Source: Hydractinia symbiolongicarpus (taxonomy: Eukaryota; Cnidaria; Hydrozoa; Anthoathecata; Hydractiniidae). From it: 64,000 bases of DNA. The notes beneath the pieces were generated by a model, which ran no database searches, was not told the DNA's origin, and worked only from the letters and a program-made list of their open reading frames with translations. Location of the stretch: NCBI RefSeq assembly GCF_029227915.1, contig NC_079888.1, positions 13,811,001-13,875,000 of the forward strand, in the 5' to 3' direction. Below are positions 12,031 to 22,108 of this stretch, piece after piece (position 1 is the stretch's first letter; every line of letters starts with the position of its first letter). A program made the translations under genes and the position numbers.

Positions 12031-12073
12031 ATTGATTTGTGTTTGCCCTTAGGGACAAGCACAAATTGTGGTC
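12028..12073. repeat. 46-bp upstream repeat, copy 2
   Basis: Direct repeat of 11267-11312, placed at the start of the second zinc-repeat gene. See copy 1. Confidence 0.85.
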
Positions 12074-12075
12074 AT

Positions 12076-13296
12076 TTAATATTTCACAGAATGGAACCTA
12101 CCGTCCAAGACATTCAGCTGGGCATCCTGTAAGGAGTAGACGTAAGCTCTGAAATCCCCGGTTCCATCGGCTTTGTTGGTGATATGTAGGGTAATCCCAT
12201 CGCTCAGCCTTTGCAGGGGCCTTCCTCTACCATGCAATCCATGGTCCGGGCTAGCCCTGAATTCGATAAAGAGTGCATAACTTTCATTGAAAAATTGCCC
12301 AATCGTGACGTTCGAGTCGTGACTACCAAAGAGTTTCACAATCTGCTCTTGGGAAGCATAGCATAAGAGTACAACTCATTAGGCTCCCCCTCGACAGTGA
12401 CGTTAATCTTCTCAATCTTGGGGTTATAGAACACCTCGTTAACCCCAGCGTAAGCCTTCACTTTCTCTATGGTCTATGAAGAGTAGCAATATACCCTTAA
12501 AGGACTTCGAGGGGGTATCAATCTGTAAATTGTATGAGGTGTCGGCCTTTTTCATGGTGATAACCTTGCTACGGAGTATGCGTTCATATGGCAGGGCCAA
12601 TCTTGCATACCTCGACATCATGGCGCTTGCCAGGCCTGCATGGGTAATCTTGTCAAATTCTAGCCTAATGTTGCTAATCTTATAGGTGGCATCGGCCGCC
12701 TTGGTTGCCGTGGACACCGTGGCTGCTGTCCCGGCATCCTTGATGACGTCGCCGTAGGACGCAAAATTTATAACGAATTGGAGGCGGTCGTATAAACCCG
12801 CTGCATAAAAGGGTAAATCTCTCGTCAGCTCAAACATTTTTCCCAATGGAATGCAGAAGGTGTTACCATACGCCGCAACGATCGCCTTTTCTTCATCGGT
12901 CCCAACGTGATTGCTGGCACTGACCTGCAGGGCCCTGATGGTCCCGTCGTTGGGATTGATGCCTTGCAGAATAAGGTTGTTGTCCCTTTTAAATTTTGGC
13001 AGCCAGAGGTCCCTATAGACCGCCAGGGTATTGTGGTCACCTATGTTCTAAATTTGGTTACCATTCAAAGTGATACGTAGGTTTCGTACCAGGCTTTTGG
13101 CAATGTTACTGAGTTTGATGGACCCCGGAAAGATGACATCATTCCCAGGCATATTGGGCATATCCACATACAGATCCTCGTTCTGGTTGATGGTTGAAGG
13201 TATGTGGCTTATCTGAACCCTTTGTTTTCGACCCTTAATACCAAAGAGTTGCTTCAACTCTGCATATGGGTCTAGCGTCGTTCCAAATGCACTCAT
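12076..13296 (-). pseudogene. MCP: major capsid protein (double jelly-roll type), broken
   Basis: Homologous along its length to the capsid genes of elements B and C: 'STINQNEDLYVDMPN' near the start, 'VYRDLWLPKF', 'AAYGNTFCIPLGKMF', 'DATYKISNIRLEFDK', 'FKGILLLF', 'NPKIEKI', 'GRGRPLQRLSDGIT', and 'AQLNVLDGRFHSV' at the end. Breaks are an in-frame TAG at 13048-13050, a lost segment of about 17 residues before 'NIAKSLV', and frame changes near 12840 and 12340-12440. The assignment as Polinton capsid is by family knowledge and position next to the coiled-coil gene. It starts divergently from the gene at 13330. Confidence 0.8.
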
Positions 13297-13329
13297 ATTT
13301 ATTATGTAAGGAAATCTTTAAATAAAGAT

Positions 13330-14658
13330 GCCAACTAATTGACCCTACTTCTTGCGGGAAAAGTACCTGACATTGATATTGATGATGACGAGGAGGATGG
13401 GGGCCATCCGGATAAATCCGATGATACTACGTCAAAACTCCCTGGAACGCCAAAACTCCCTAGAACGTCGGGGCCTTCAACAGAACAACAGCAGGGGGAT
13501 ACGCTTTCGGGGCAGAGGCAAAAACTACTAAAATCAAAGATCGATGACCTTTACGATCGTCTTAAGGAAAAATTGAGGTTAAAGCCTAATGCGAGGTATT
13601 ATGATGCCTTCAGGGAAGACAAAGGGAATCAACTAATCGTTAAGGAGATAGCGAAGGGTAAGAAAACGTTCAAGGAAATAGTGGTTACAAATCAAGATGG
13701 TAGCCTAAAAACCGTTGGTCAGATACAAACCTTGCTAGGTAGTAATCGCCTGCAAGCCCTGGGTTTTGTCGACTATGTTACACCCAAGAAAGGTGGTAAA
13801 TTCAGGGCCCAGAATCTATTGAAAAGGTATAATAAAATAGAGGAGGAGGCCGAGCCGGACATATTGAGATGAAATCGTTAGAGGAGATCGGTGAATTTGT
13901 AGATGCCACGGAGAGCCTTATACAAGACACTTCGTTTGCCGGGCCCGTTGAGGGTGGCATCACCCCACGTGAAAGAAGGGGACTTGACCTCGAGCTTCAG
14001 ACGTTAAGAGGGGTAACTTGAAAAGCCTGAAAAACAAGATGATCCTATACGACAGCGAGATTAACAAGGCAGAGGGCAGGGTAAAAGAACTTGAGAATCA
14101 GAAGGTTGGGGCGGACGAAGGACAACAAGCTAATCTTGAAAGGGAAATAGAAAAGGCGAAGAAAGAGATTAAAGATTTGAATGATAAAAAGAAGACCATA
14201 GGGGAAGCACATGGTATACTATCCACCGACAAATACCCCCAACTCAGACATATCAAAGACACGCTCTTGAAAATCGCTGGAGATAACACAACTCTGCTGG
14301 AGAAGCTTAGGATACTCTTCAAAGAGCAGGGGATAACCATTGCGAGTATCGTCTCTGCTATTGATCTACTGAAAAGCACCATTGTACTCTCCGTTACGGG
14401 GGGAAGCGCCGGGGGTGCTGTAGGAAGAAGTGCTGCGGCTGGCGGTGAAAAAGTTTGTTCGTACAAAAGCAACTTGAAAGACTTGGAAACTTTCTCAAAT
14501 ATTTGGCAGGCAAGGCAGGTGTTGCGTTACCCGGGATTATCGGTACGGTAGTCTCGTTCTTTCTGAGGGTATCGTCAACCATCGTGAAATATGCGGTAAA
14601 ACATCTGTACATGGCCATCGCGGGAGCTGCCGGGCTTGTCGTGCTATACGTGAGATAA
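13330..14658 (+). pseudogene. coiled-coil membrane protein, frameshifted (homolog of 24824-26080)
   Basis: The segments follow the intact element B gene: an acidic N-terminus ('DIDIDDDEED'), a folded block ending 'LQALGFVDYV', then after a frame change at about 13865 'RGLDLELQTLRG', after another at about 14015 a coiled coil, 'KLRILFKEQGITIASIVSAI' and a hydrophobic stretch, and after a third near 14450 'KQLERLGNFLKYLAGKAG' with two C-terminal membrane segments ending at 14658. No intact start codon is in frame with the acidic N-terminus. It diverges from the capsid gene and is convergent with the gene at 14664. Confidence 0.75.
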
Positions 14659-14671
14659 TAGGCTTATTTCA
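14651..14671. terminator. candidate 3'-end hairpin between convergent genes
   Basis: TGAGATAA-TAGGC-TTATTTCA forms an 8-bp stem with one G-T pair. It spans both stop codons, of the plus gene (14658) and the minus gene (14664). Weaker than the hairpins in B and C, but in the same kind of position. Confidence 0.4.
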
Positions 14672-15834
14672 ACCAGATGTAAGCGATGATGAGGCCGACC
14701 CCCGTCGTTATTAATGCGGCCTTGGTATCCTTGTGTTGATTTTGTGGGGCTTGTTCAGGTACATGGGGCGTGACATATTTGGGAGGTGGTATAACCTGTA
14801 TATCGGGGGTACGTATGGGAGGTGTAATAGGTGCTGTATGCCTGGGGGTGATTTGGAAGATGCCAAATGGCTGGTAGCATGCTTTGGGGGTGTAGGTGGT
14901 ATGGTATGTATAGGTGTGGCATGCCTTATAAGTGGCTTGTTATTCAAGTCAAGTCGGATGCCAATGATTGTGTTGGCTGGTGCAATCAAAATAATATTAT
15001 TGTACCCGACAATTTTGCCTATGCGCAAGTTCATATTGGATGGCAGCATATACACACCATGCATGACGGCAAAGTTCACTGGGGTCCGGGCATACTGCAG
15101 TACTTTTTGGAATTCGGTGATGCCATGGCTTACATTTTCCTGACGTTCTACCGTAGCCTCAAATTTCTGTACTAGAATTTGCCTTGTCATGTAGTTGTCC
15201 GCACCGGTCCCTAGAAGGAATGCTTTGGCACCTGCCTGGGACTCCAGCAATAGAACCACGTAAACCCGGATACTCTGGCTTAGCTTGGTCATCCCCATCA
15301 ACCTGCGGCCACCATCTACCATTTGTCAACGACGACATGACTGTCTTGAATTTATACAGGGCATTAGCATCTGCACCGCACTCGCGGCATACCTGTGCAT
15401 TCCCGGAGCTCGAGTATGGGTTTTTATACTGTGAGAAGCCATCATCGTAAGGCATGGGTGCCTTCATTCTTGGCAGAGTACGACGCATGTGGTAATAGAC
15501 GTGGAATTTAAAAATAGAGTTCATAAGGGGTACCGAACCCGTCATGTGCTTGGCACATATGCCTAATGCCGTGGTCGCACAATGGGCGGCAAAAATGAAT
15601 GTTCCAGTATTCCTCGCCTGCCCTTTCCAAACAAGTTGAACAGGGTCATCAAGGTAGGTTGTTAGAACTTTTATGGCATACTTGGTAAACTCGGGGAATA
15701 CCACAGAGATACGAGACTCCTTAGACACGTAGAGGTCCTCATGTTCCAAGTTGTTTACACCAAGTGGCTATTCCCCCCTGTTGGATTTGTACTTTGCCTT
15801 GGGGTAGTATTGGTATATGTTCATCTTTTGTTTT
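14664..15834 (-). pseudogene. conserved capsid-module protein with C-terminal membrane anchor, broken
   Basis: Homolog of the intact genes at 30664-31857 (B) and 57592-58710 (C). It retains 'FIFAAHCATTALGI', 'FKFHVYYHMRR', 'SQSIRVYVVLLLESQA', 'MHGVYMLPSNMNLRIG' and the final membrane segment. Breaks are an in-frame stop shortly after the start (about 15780) and a frame change at about 15170-15320. The start at 15834 is only 7 bp from the divergent start at 15842, so any promoter must overlap the genes. Confidence 0.75.
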
Positions 15835-15841
15835 GAAACAA

Positions 15842-16514
15842 ATGAAACAACTGTACATCACTGATAGCGATAAACCTACTATATTCGATGACTACCTGGG
15901 ACAGGACACTCGTATAGTTCTGAAATCCATCAGTATTCGACCTGGATGGCTAAATTTGTATGGTAATACAGAGTTTACTATACGTAAGGTGGGGGCCGGA
16001 CCAGAGGGTGACCGGGATCGAGATCCTGAGTGGTTTATACAGAATAAAAGATATTGCGGTTATTGTGAATAGCCAGGCAGAAGATAAGATTAAACTCTTC
16101 GTACTGAAAAATGGCTATTGTAGGCTCCGTGTCAGTGACGGGTACTCGGTGGTGATGAATCGGCAATTAAAAAAGCTGTTAGGGCTGCCATATGATCCTA
16201 GTAAGAAGTATTATATGAAGGGCGACTATGTTGCCTATTATATGACCGATATTTACCATAGGTTTAGACTCGTTTGTCCACAGTTGGACGAAGACGACTG
16301 CCTGCTTGATGGCAAAAAGTCCAAAATTCTGGTCTTGCTTCCCACCAAAGAATTGAACGTCTGTGGGGATATGTTGACCTGGAGCTTTGATACCCCTGTT
16401 TACCTTCCACTGAAGGGTTCAACCGATCACCTAGAGTTCATGCTGACGAACGTATATCACCATGAGAAAAATGTCACGTTCACCGGCCTCACGATGCAAA
16501 TCCTGATAGAATAA
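15842..16514 (+). pseudogene. candidate penton / minor capsid protein, frameshifted
   Basis: Starts 'MKQLYITDSDKPTIFDDYLGQDTR', matching the element C gene at 56896-57572. A frame change near 15990 separates this from the rest ('LPYDPSKKYYMKGDY', 'CGDMLTWSFDTPVYLP', and the C-terminal 'TGLTMQILIE'). Size (about 220 codons), the position beside the capsid and 397-residue-type genes, and the beta-rich C-terminal strand pattern suggest the single-jelly-roll minor capsid protein of Polintons. I cannot confirm that by sequence alone. The stop (16512-16514) is directly followed by the ATG of the membrane gene. Confidence 0.5.
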
Positions 16515-16537
16515 ATGAGCGATATAGCTAAACTGTA
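16515..16537 (+). pseudogene. 5' piece of membrane-protein gene interrupted by element B
   Basis: ATG at 16515 begins seven codons that match the start of the element C gene at 56251-56895. The frame is then cut by the left end of element B. The remaining codons lie at 32117-32776, in the same phase when one copy of the target duplication is discounted. As in C, the start abuts the stop of the upstream penton-like gene. Confidence 0.9.
16532..16537. repeat. target-site duplication ACTGT(A), left copy
   Basis: ACTGTA at 16532-16537 is repeated in the same orientation at 32117-32122, on the other side of element B. Because the element probably begins with A (5'-AGAGATAGG), the duplication is 5 bp (ACTGT) or 6 bp if the shared A is counted. 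Retroviral-type integrases make 4-6 bp duplications, and 6 bp is typical for Polintons. Confidence 0.88.
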
Positions 16538-16796
16538 GAGATAGGAAAAGGCGGATGTTAGGACAGACCCCGTTGGCACTTTACCATTCCACGTCAAATT
16601 ATAGGCCATCCACGTCAAATCAACGATAGAAGAGTCTATAAAATCCGTTAGCACCTACGAATGTCCGGATCCGCCCCAACCCCCCAACCCCCGCCGTGTC
16701 CCCCGGGCCCTCTCCCCTCCCCATGGGTCCCTACCCACCCTCATCTGTCGTGCCTTATAATTTATAGTGTTATGTGTGTCTATAATGTCCTCTTGC
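16535..16796 (+). repeat. element B terminal inverted repeat, left
   Basis: Base-by-base comparison with the reverse complement of 31857-32118 gives 262 aligned positions with two substitutions (in the C-rich tract near 16711 and at 16782). It contains a twice-repeated CCACGTCAAAT (about 16589 and 16610), a C-rich tract 16671-16740, and a TATA-rich inner end. The inner part holds the end of the polymerase gene (stop at 16770). Confidence 0.97.
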
Positions 16797-19700
16797 CAGT
16801 GTGGTAATACCATCATCCAAAATTATGCGCTTATCATCATCCGCATTGAGCGCGAGTTTATTTGTTTTTATCGTGTGGACATCGTGCTTAATCGATCTGA
16901 AGGTCATCTGTTCTCTGTAAACATTTTCACCCTCCAACAGGCATCTCTTATAATCATCGAAACCTATGGTCTTCCTTACCACACACTTCTTGACCCCCTT
17001 GCACCTCTTATCCTCCCTACCACATAGCTGTTTGTATGCGTACGTCTTCGCTCTTAGAGCCACAAACTCGGTCATCACCTTACCACCCAACTCGTCCTTC
17101 ATCAGCCCAATGATCTTTTTATTCAAACCTAATGGTAGAGGTCTACCATCTTCCTTATCATACCCCGATGTGTCAAATCTAGCAGACACATCATCGGCGA
17201 TATCTTTGTAAAAGTCGTTGGTTTTGATGTGGTATACGAATGAATCAGTATCCATGTAACACAGTTTCACGTCATCACCATATTTCGGCTTCATGTAATC
17301 ATAGTGAAACTCGTACATAATCATCTTGGACATGTCGAGAATTGCCAGTCCCAGGTATATCGGCTTATTCATTTTGATCTTTATCTTGGACATTTCAACA
17401 CCCATCAGTGTTTCTGAGAACCATGTGCTACCCTTGAAGTTGGGCTTCATCACCAGCTTCTCATACTGTTCCTTCTTCGTAGCCAAGCGTATATCTTTGT
17501 GTTTACGCTGATTCTCCATTGTCTTACCAAAGAACGAATTGTTCATCAGCTTGAAAAAGTCCTTCTCAAAGTCATTCTTCGACTCCGTGCGCAGCCGTGT
17601 ATTGAAGTCGATGTATGACTTCAGCCACGCACTCTGATTAAATCTCAAGACCCTATGAACCTTCTCAAGAACAAGACCATGCTTCAACGCTTGAGCAAGC
17701 GCACGGATATGAGTGATATATTTCGTCTTACCAGAAAGACATGGCGTCAGCTTCTCGACGCCATTAATCTCCTTCCTCTCGGGCATGAAAGGAAGGTCGC
17801 TATGAGAATCATGAAGCTCCCGCGGATAGCTCACATCGACCTCAAGGATGTACCCCTCTTCACCATCTTCCTCAGCTAATTGCGAAATCAGTTCGGATGA
17901 GAAATCAGAAACCGTGTCATCAACCCACTCAAACCCCCCGGTCGGCATCTTCTGAATCATGGCCCAGCCGTACAAATTGTTTGCATCTAGGTACTGAAGA
18001 TAGCTATTAACCTCCTTCCTCCTGACCTTCCTCCCGACCTTGGTGGCTTTGGTGGTATATTGTTTCCCCTCTTTCGGTGTGGTTGGTCCCCAACATGACT
18101 TTTCATACAAACTCATGACCTTGTCCTTCATGGCTCTGTAGGCTTTACTGATTTTCAGCCTGATCGTCCTAGGTGCATGTTTCATTATCCAGTACCTCAA
18201 GTATCTCATTTTTGTTTTCACTATAGGTCTGGTTTTAGCCATTTCCTGCCGCTCAAAAATATCCATGTCAGAGCCATCAGGTGGATTGTACAAGTCACCC
18301 ATATACTTATTGTTGGCCTTGGCGTGGCGGTGGACAGCCTGACACAATCCACCCCTAATACCACTCTCAATGAACATGACCATCTCCATATCCGACAATA
18401 GATCTAGACTAACCTTGGTCTTTTTCAGACATGCTTGCCAGGTTAATCCAGGAGTTGTGTAGAAATGCGCGGGATCTAGTTCGTAGTATCTGGAACACGT
18501 CTCTCTGAATGTCTCAAACACATCAGCGAGCAATAGAACATCTGTCTTGAGATAGATGTCGTGATAAATGCCCATATTCCCAACCTTCATGTCCTTCCAC
18601 ACCTTCTGGGCATGTGCATAATCGGCATCACTGATGTGACTCATGTTCAGCTTGCTGTAGAAATCATCCTTTGACGGGAGCTCAGTTTCATTAAACCTAT
18701 CGAATGAGTTAACATACTCATATGGGTATACACCCTTCCTTCTCATTATGTTGAATTCGTCACCATTGAAGAATTTTCGAAGGTTTTTGCACTGATCATC
18801 TGATAGGTTGTCAGCCAGAGAGCTTAGGCCGCTTGACATAAATCTAAATGAATCGATGAATCTCAGCTTTATCTTCCTGTCCTTAGTCTCACCATTTTTG
18901 TCGATGTATTCACCAACCTTAACATCGGTCGAGAAAGAGATATATTTCTCCTTATTCTCTGCGATTACATCCATACCATCCTCTCCGTACTTCCTTGCAA
19001 GCTCCTTAATGAATAAATGCGCATCATATCCGCTCAGATTGTGGAAGACAACCGGGATATAATTAGGTACCTTATACCGCAGATTACACCCCTGATGAGC
19101 GGCTCCACGAAACTTACCGGTGAAATGACAGTGATCCCTAACCTTGATGTCATCCTTGTCATCAAATTCCTTCATGCAAATGTGGCACACCTCGGCTATA
19201 TTGAAACCGTCACGCTCCTCATCCGTCAGTGGATCCATTTCTTTCTGAGGAAACATGTTATATAACCTTTCCGCCTCGGAAACCACATGATCCACAAAAC
19301 GCGTAACACAGTCCTCACCGCGATAAAGATTAAGAGGGTTGGGAACGTCACCATGAGCATATTTACTATAACAACAGAATCCGGTTGGGACATGCTTACC
19401 GACTTTCTCGGTTGATGATCCGCCTTTTCTCTCATCCTCCGGCAATTCTTGTGTAAAAGCCTCGAAATCAGCATACATGATGAATGGGACCTTGAGCTGA
19501 AACTTACCATCGCTGAAGGTTAGAGTGGTACCCTCTTTGGGGAGTTGAACCTTAGCAGCATCATTATCCTTGCAATACTCAAAGTGCTCATCCCTTTTCA
19601 TCTCACTCGGGAAACCGGAAAGACAATTCAAGCAATAATGTTCTTTATTCTTATGCTTTGAGTTAACCTTGCTCAGGACACCACTCAGGTTCTTAACAGC

Positions 19701-21089
19701 GATATAGTGCCTCTTATCCCCTTCACACAGTAAAAACAAAACAACCGTCTCATCCCGGTCAAGATGCTTCGACTTTCGACACATATAGACACCCTCTATG
19801 TCATCTTTCGTCAAAACATGCACAGCGACATCGGGGTTCCTCCTCTCAAAGAGATTTATCTTGTTTAGCGCCATTGGGAAAGTTATACCATCCCAATTAT
19901 ACTTATCATGCTTCTTAAGGATTGAGATTCGTTCAGGGTGATTATCGATCTTATCATGATTGAGAGCAGCGATAACAGCCCATCTGAAACATTCATCATC
20001 CTCGTTATGAGGGTTAATCACGGATCGCTTTCCGCTGAAGTTCTCCGGTACTGGTAGGTAAGAACTACCTCTGGTTAATTTTAGTTTGTGAAAGTCCACA
20101 TGCATATGTAGGATCCTCTCGATTGTGAATCCGCTGGCCGGAAGCGCGGGGTTCTCAATCTGCTCGATTATTTTATTAGTCATACGGAGGATCACATCGG
20201 AAATGTCATCGTTGGAATGTAATACCTCAATATAGCTATTGAACGCTTTGTCAACATATACACGTGGGGCATCGGTCGAGCCGGTGTCCTCCTTTACCCA
20301 TTTCACCCACAGTGTAGCCTGAGTCTTCAGCGACTTCTTCTGCCTGAGCACTTCCTTCATCAACCTCTTAACGATAGGCTTAAGCTGTTTGAGAAAGACC
20401 TTGACATTCCTCTTCTTACCATCCGAGTTTATCTTGAAACGTTTGTATGAACCTACAAAAGCTTCTTCAATGGGGGTATAGGGGTTTTCCTCTTTCACCT
20501 CTTCCACCTCTTCCTCTCCACTGCCCTTTTTATACAAACCCATGATCTTATCCTTCATGGCTTTGAAAGCTTTTGTTGTTTTATCCTTAATAGCCTTAGG
20601 TACATGTTTCGTCAACCAGTCTCTCCATTCAATCAACTTGCTTTTCACTATAGGTCTGGTTTTAGCCATTTCTTCCTGCTCAAAAATATCCATGTCAGAG
20701 CCAGATCTAAATGGTCTAGGTCCCGGTCTCGGTGTTGGTATGGGTACAGATCCATCGGATCCTAGAAAACTCCCCAGAGATTTGATTGATGTAGGTGGTA
20801 CATGTATGGTGGGTCTAGATGTTGGTAAAGGGCTGTAGAGTCTCGGCACGGGTACGGATCTCGAGGGTCTCGGTGCCGGTACGGGTCTCGGCGCTGGTAC
20901 TGGTCTGGCGGGTCTCGGCACGGGTACGGGTCTAGTGGGTCTCGGCACGGGTACCGGTCTAACCGGTGCTGACACGGTAGTTGGTCTCAATAATTTGATC
21001 AGATCGGCCTTTCTGAGCTTTGCGTAGCCAGGTAGGCTGCGTTCCTTAGCGAGTTTTCTTAATTCAGCAAAGGTATTTCTCGAAGTCAT
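16770..21089 (-). CDS. POLB: protein-primed family B DNA polymerase
   Basis: 1439 residues from ATG at 21089. Order: SAP domain (about 4-37), Pro/Arg repeats (about 45-130), a helical basic module (about 130-200), an N-terminal domain containing 'ECFRWAVIAALNH', a zinc-knuckle (C486, C489, H502, C506), 3'-5' exonuclease motif with D541 and E543 ('YADFEAF'), an endonuclease VII-like zinc region (C635, C638, C668, 'DHCHFTG'), exonuclease motif 'KTDVLLLADVF', polymerase motif A (D1035 in 'LDANNLYGW'), motif B (1180-1193, 'KLMNNSFFGKTMEN') and motif C (YMDTDS 1278-1283). It replicates the linear element from a terminal protein primer. Odd: residues about 939-1024 repeat the N-terminal module, inserted just before motif A. 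Longer than usual Polinton polymerases because of these additions. The stop lies inside the left inverted repeat. Confidence 0.97.
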   Translation of the reverse strand: MTSRNTFAELRKLAKERSLPGYAKLRKADLIKLLRPTTVSAPVRPVPVPRPTRPVPVPRPARPVPAPRPVPAPRPSRSVPVPRLYSPLPTSRPTIHVPPTSIKSLGSFLGSDGSVPIPTPRPGPRPFRSGSDMDIFEQEEMAKTRPIVKSKLIEWRDWLTKHVPKAIKDKTTKAFKAMKDKIMGLYKKGSGEEEVEEVKEENPYTPIEEAFVGSYKRFKINSDGKKRNVKVFLKQLKPIVKRLMKEVLRQKKSLKTQATLWVKWVKEDTGSTDAPRVYVDKAFNSYIEVLHSNDDISDVILRMTNKIIEQIENPALPASGFTIERILHMHVDFHKLKLTRGSSYLPVPENFSGKRSVINPHNEDDECFRWAVIAALNHDKIDNHPERISILKKHDKYNWDGITFPMALNKINLFERRNPDVAVHVLTKDDIEGVYMCRKSKHLDRDETVVLFLLCEGDKRHYIAVKNLSGVLSKVNSKHKNKEHYCLNCLSGFPSEMKRDEHFEYCKDNDAAKVQLPKEGTTLTFSDGKFQLKVPFIMYADFEAFTQELPEDERKGGSSTEKVGKHVPTGFCCYSKYAHGDVPNPLNLYRGEDCVTRFVDHVVSEAERLYNMFPQKEMDPLTDEERDGFNIAEVCHICMKEFDDKDDIKVRDHCHFTGKFRGAAHQGCNLRYKVPNYIPVVFHNLSGYDAHLFIKELARKYGEDGMDVIAENKEKYISFSTDVKVGEYIDKNGETKDRKIKLRFIDSFRFMSSGLSSLADNLSDDQCKNLRKFFNGDEFNIMRRKGVYPYEYVNSFDRFNETELPSKDDFYSKLNMSHISDADYAHAQKVWKDMKVGNMGIYHDIYLKTDVLLLADVFETFRETCSRYYELDPAHFYTTPGLTWQACLKKTKVSLDLLSDMEMVMFIESGIRGGLCQAVHRHAKANNKYMGDLYNPPDGSDMDIFERQEMAKTRPIVKTKMRYLRYWIMKHAPRTIRLKISKAYRAMKDKVMSLYEKSCWGPTTPKEGKQYTTKATKVGRKVRRKEVNSYLQYLDANNLYGWAMIQKMPTGGFEWVDDTVSDFSSELISQLAEEDGEEGYILEVDVSYPRELHDSHSDLPFMPERKEINGVEKLTPCLSGKTKYITHIRALAQALKHGLVLEKVHRVLRFNQSAWLKSYIDFNTRLRTESKNDFEKDFFKLMNNSFFGKTMENQRKHKDIRLATKKEQYEKLVMKPNFKGSTWFSETLMGVEMSKIKIKMNKPIYLGLAILDMSKMIMYEFHYDYMKPKYGDDVKLCYMDTDSFVYHIKTNDFYKDIADDVSARFDTSGYDKEDGRPLPLGLNKKIIGLMKDELGGKVMTEFVALRAKTYAYKQLCGREDKRCKGVKKCVVRKTIGFDDYKRCLLEGENVYREQMTFRSIKHDVHTIKTNKLALNADDDKRIILDDGITTLARGHYRHT
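18090..18275 (-). repeat. module copy 2, inside the polymerase palm region
   Basis: Encodes 'GSDMDIFERQEMAKTRP' plus about 55 further residues, present again at 20510-20702 near the polymerase N-terminus ('GSDMDIFEQEEMAKTRP'). DNA blocks such as 'ataggtctggttttagcc' are identical in both, while the rest is about three-quarters identical. It interrupts the normal run of residues leading into motif A. Confidence 0.88.
20510..20702 (-). repeat. module copy 1, polymerase N-terminal region
   Basis: First copy of the module, residues about 130-200 of the polymerase, placed after the proline-arginine tract. I recall similar 'MDIFE..EM.K.RP.VK' helical modules in other Polinton ORFs. The function is unknown. 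Confidence 0.85.
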
Positions 21090-21333
21090 GCTTGCGTATG
21101 ATATACGATCTGTGGATCTTTAAGGTGATATACGATATGTGGATCTTTAAGGTGATATACGATCTGTGGATCTTTAAGCCATTTTATAAATCGTAAACCG
21201 TGTTGGGGGGTCGTGAGTGTCCTGGTTTGTGGGGCAACCACCATGCTAAATTGTAGTAAAACACGCTTTGTGATACATACATCGATACACCATGGGTACC
21301 CACCCATTGGCACCTCGAGGGTCGTGAATCACA

Positions 21334-21357
21334 TTTGTTACCCGTCCGAGTAACAAA
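21334..21357 (-). terminator. candidate 3'-end hairpin after the SAP-repeat gene
   Basis: TTTGTTAC...GTAACAAA, 8-bp stem plus two inner pairs after one mismatch, 13 bp beyond the stop codon at 21371 of the minus-strand SAP-repeat gene. Confidence 0.55.
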
Positions 21358-21370
21358 AATGCCCAATCAC

Positions 21371-21847
21371 TTAGGTCTTAGATATGCCTCCCGGTTGTTC
21401 ACTACCGGATCTCGAGGGTCTCGGTGCCGGTACGGGTCTCGGCGCTGGTACTGGTCTGGCGGGTCTCGGCACGGGTACCGGTCTAACCGGTGCTGAAACG
21501 GTAGTTGGTCTCAAAAATTCGATCAGATCGGCCTTTCTGAGCCTTAAGTAGCCATGATGTAGGCCGCGTTCTCTAGAGGATTTTTCTCTAGCGAGATGTA
21601 TTAATTCGGAAACTGTATTTCTCGAAGTCATGCCCGGTTGTTCACTACCGGATCTCGAGGGTCTCGGTGCCGGTACGGGTCTCGGCACGGGTACCGGTCT
21701 AACCGGTGCTGAAACGGTAGTTGGTCTCAAAAATTCGATCAGATCGGCCTTTCTGAGCCTTAAGTAGCCATGATGTAGGCCGCGTTCTCTAGAGGATTTT
21801 TCTCTAGCGAGATGTATTAATTCGGAAACTGTATTTCTCGAAGTCAT
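21371..21847 (-). CDS. duplicated SAP / proline-arginine repeat protein
   Basis: 158 residues made of two near-identical units. Each has 'MTSRNTVSELIHLAREKSSR', the SAP core 'YLRLRKADLIEFLRPTT' and a Pro-Val-Pro/Ala-Arg tract ending 'RSGSEQPG'. The same unit, diverged, forms the N-terminus of the polymerase that lies downstream on the same strand. SAP motifs bind DNA. Whether this is expressed as its own protein or is a by-product of repeat amplification in front of pol is open. It ends before a hairpin at 21334-21357. Confidence 0.65.
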   Translation of the reverse strand: MTSRNTVSELIHLAREKSSRERGLHHGYLRLRKADLIEFLRPTTVSAPVRPVPVPRPVPAPRPSRSGSEQPGMTSRNTVSELIHLAREKSSRERGLHHGYLRLRKADLIEFLRPTTVSAPVRPVPVPRPARPVPAPRPVPAPRPSRSGSEQPGGISKT

Positions 21848-22108
21848 GCCCGGTTGTGATATACGATCTGTGGATCTTTAAGCCGTTTTTATAAATCGTA
21901 AACCGGGGTGGAGGATCGTGAGGGGCTTCGTTCGCAAGACACCCACCAACACCTTGAGGGCCATGACCGGGGTGGAGGATCGTGAGGGGCTTCGTTCGCA
22001 AGACACCCACCAACACCTTGAGGGCCATGACCGGTTAGACCATGGGTACCCACCCACCAACACCTAGAGGGTCGTGACCGGTACACCATGGGTACCCACC
22101 CACCAACA

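Noticed and set aside
11276-12052. Two long plus-strand ORFs of repeated hydrophobic/aromatic units
   Set aside because: Antisense translation of the zinc-repeat gene; the Cys/His pattern on the minus strand is the meaningful one.
14733-15175. Plus-strand ORFs over the 14664-15834 gene
   Set aside because: Antisense shadows of the broken conserved minus-strand gene; no homology in their own frames.
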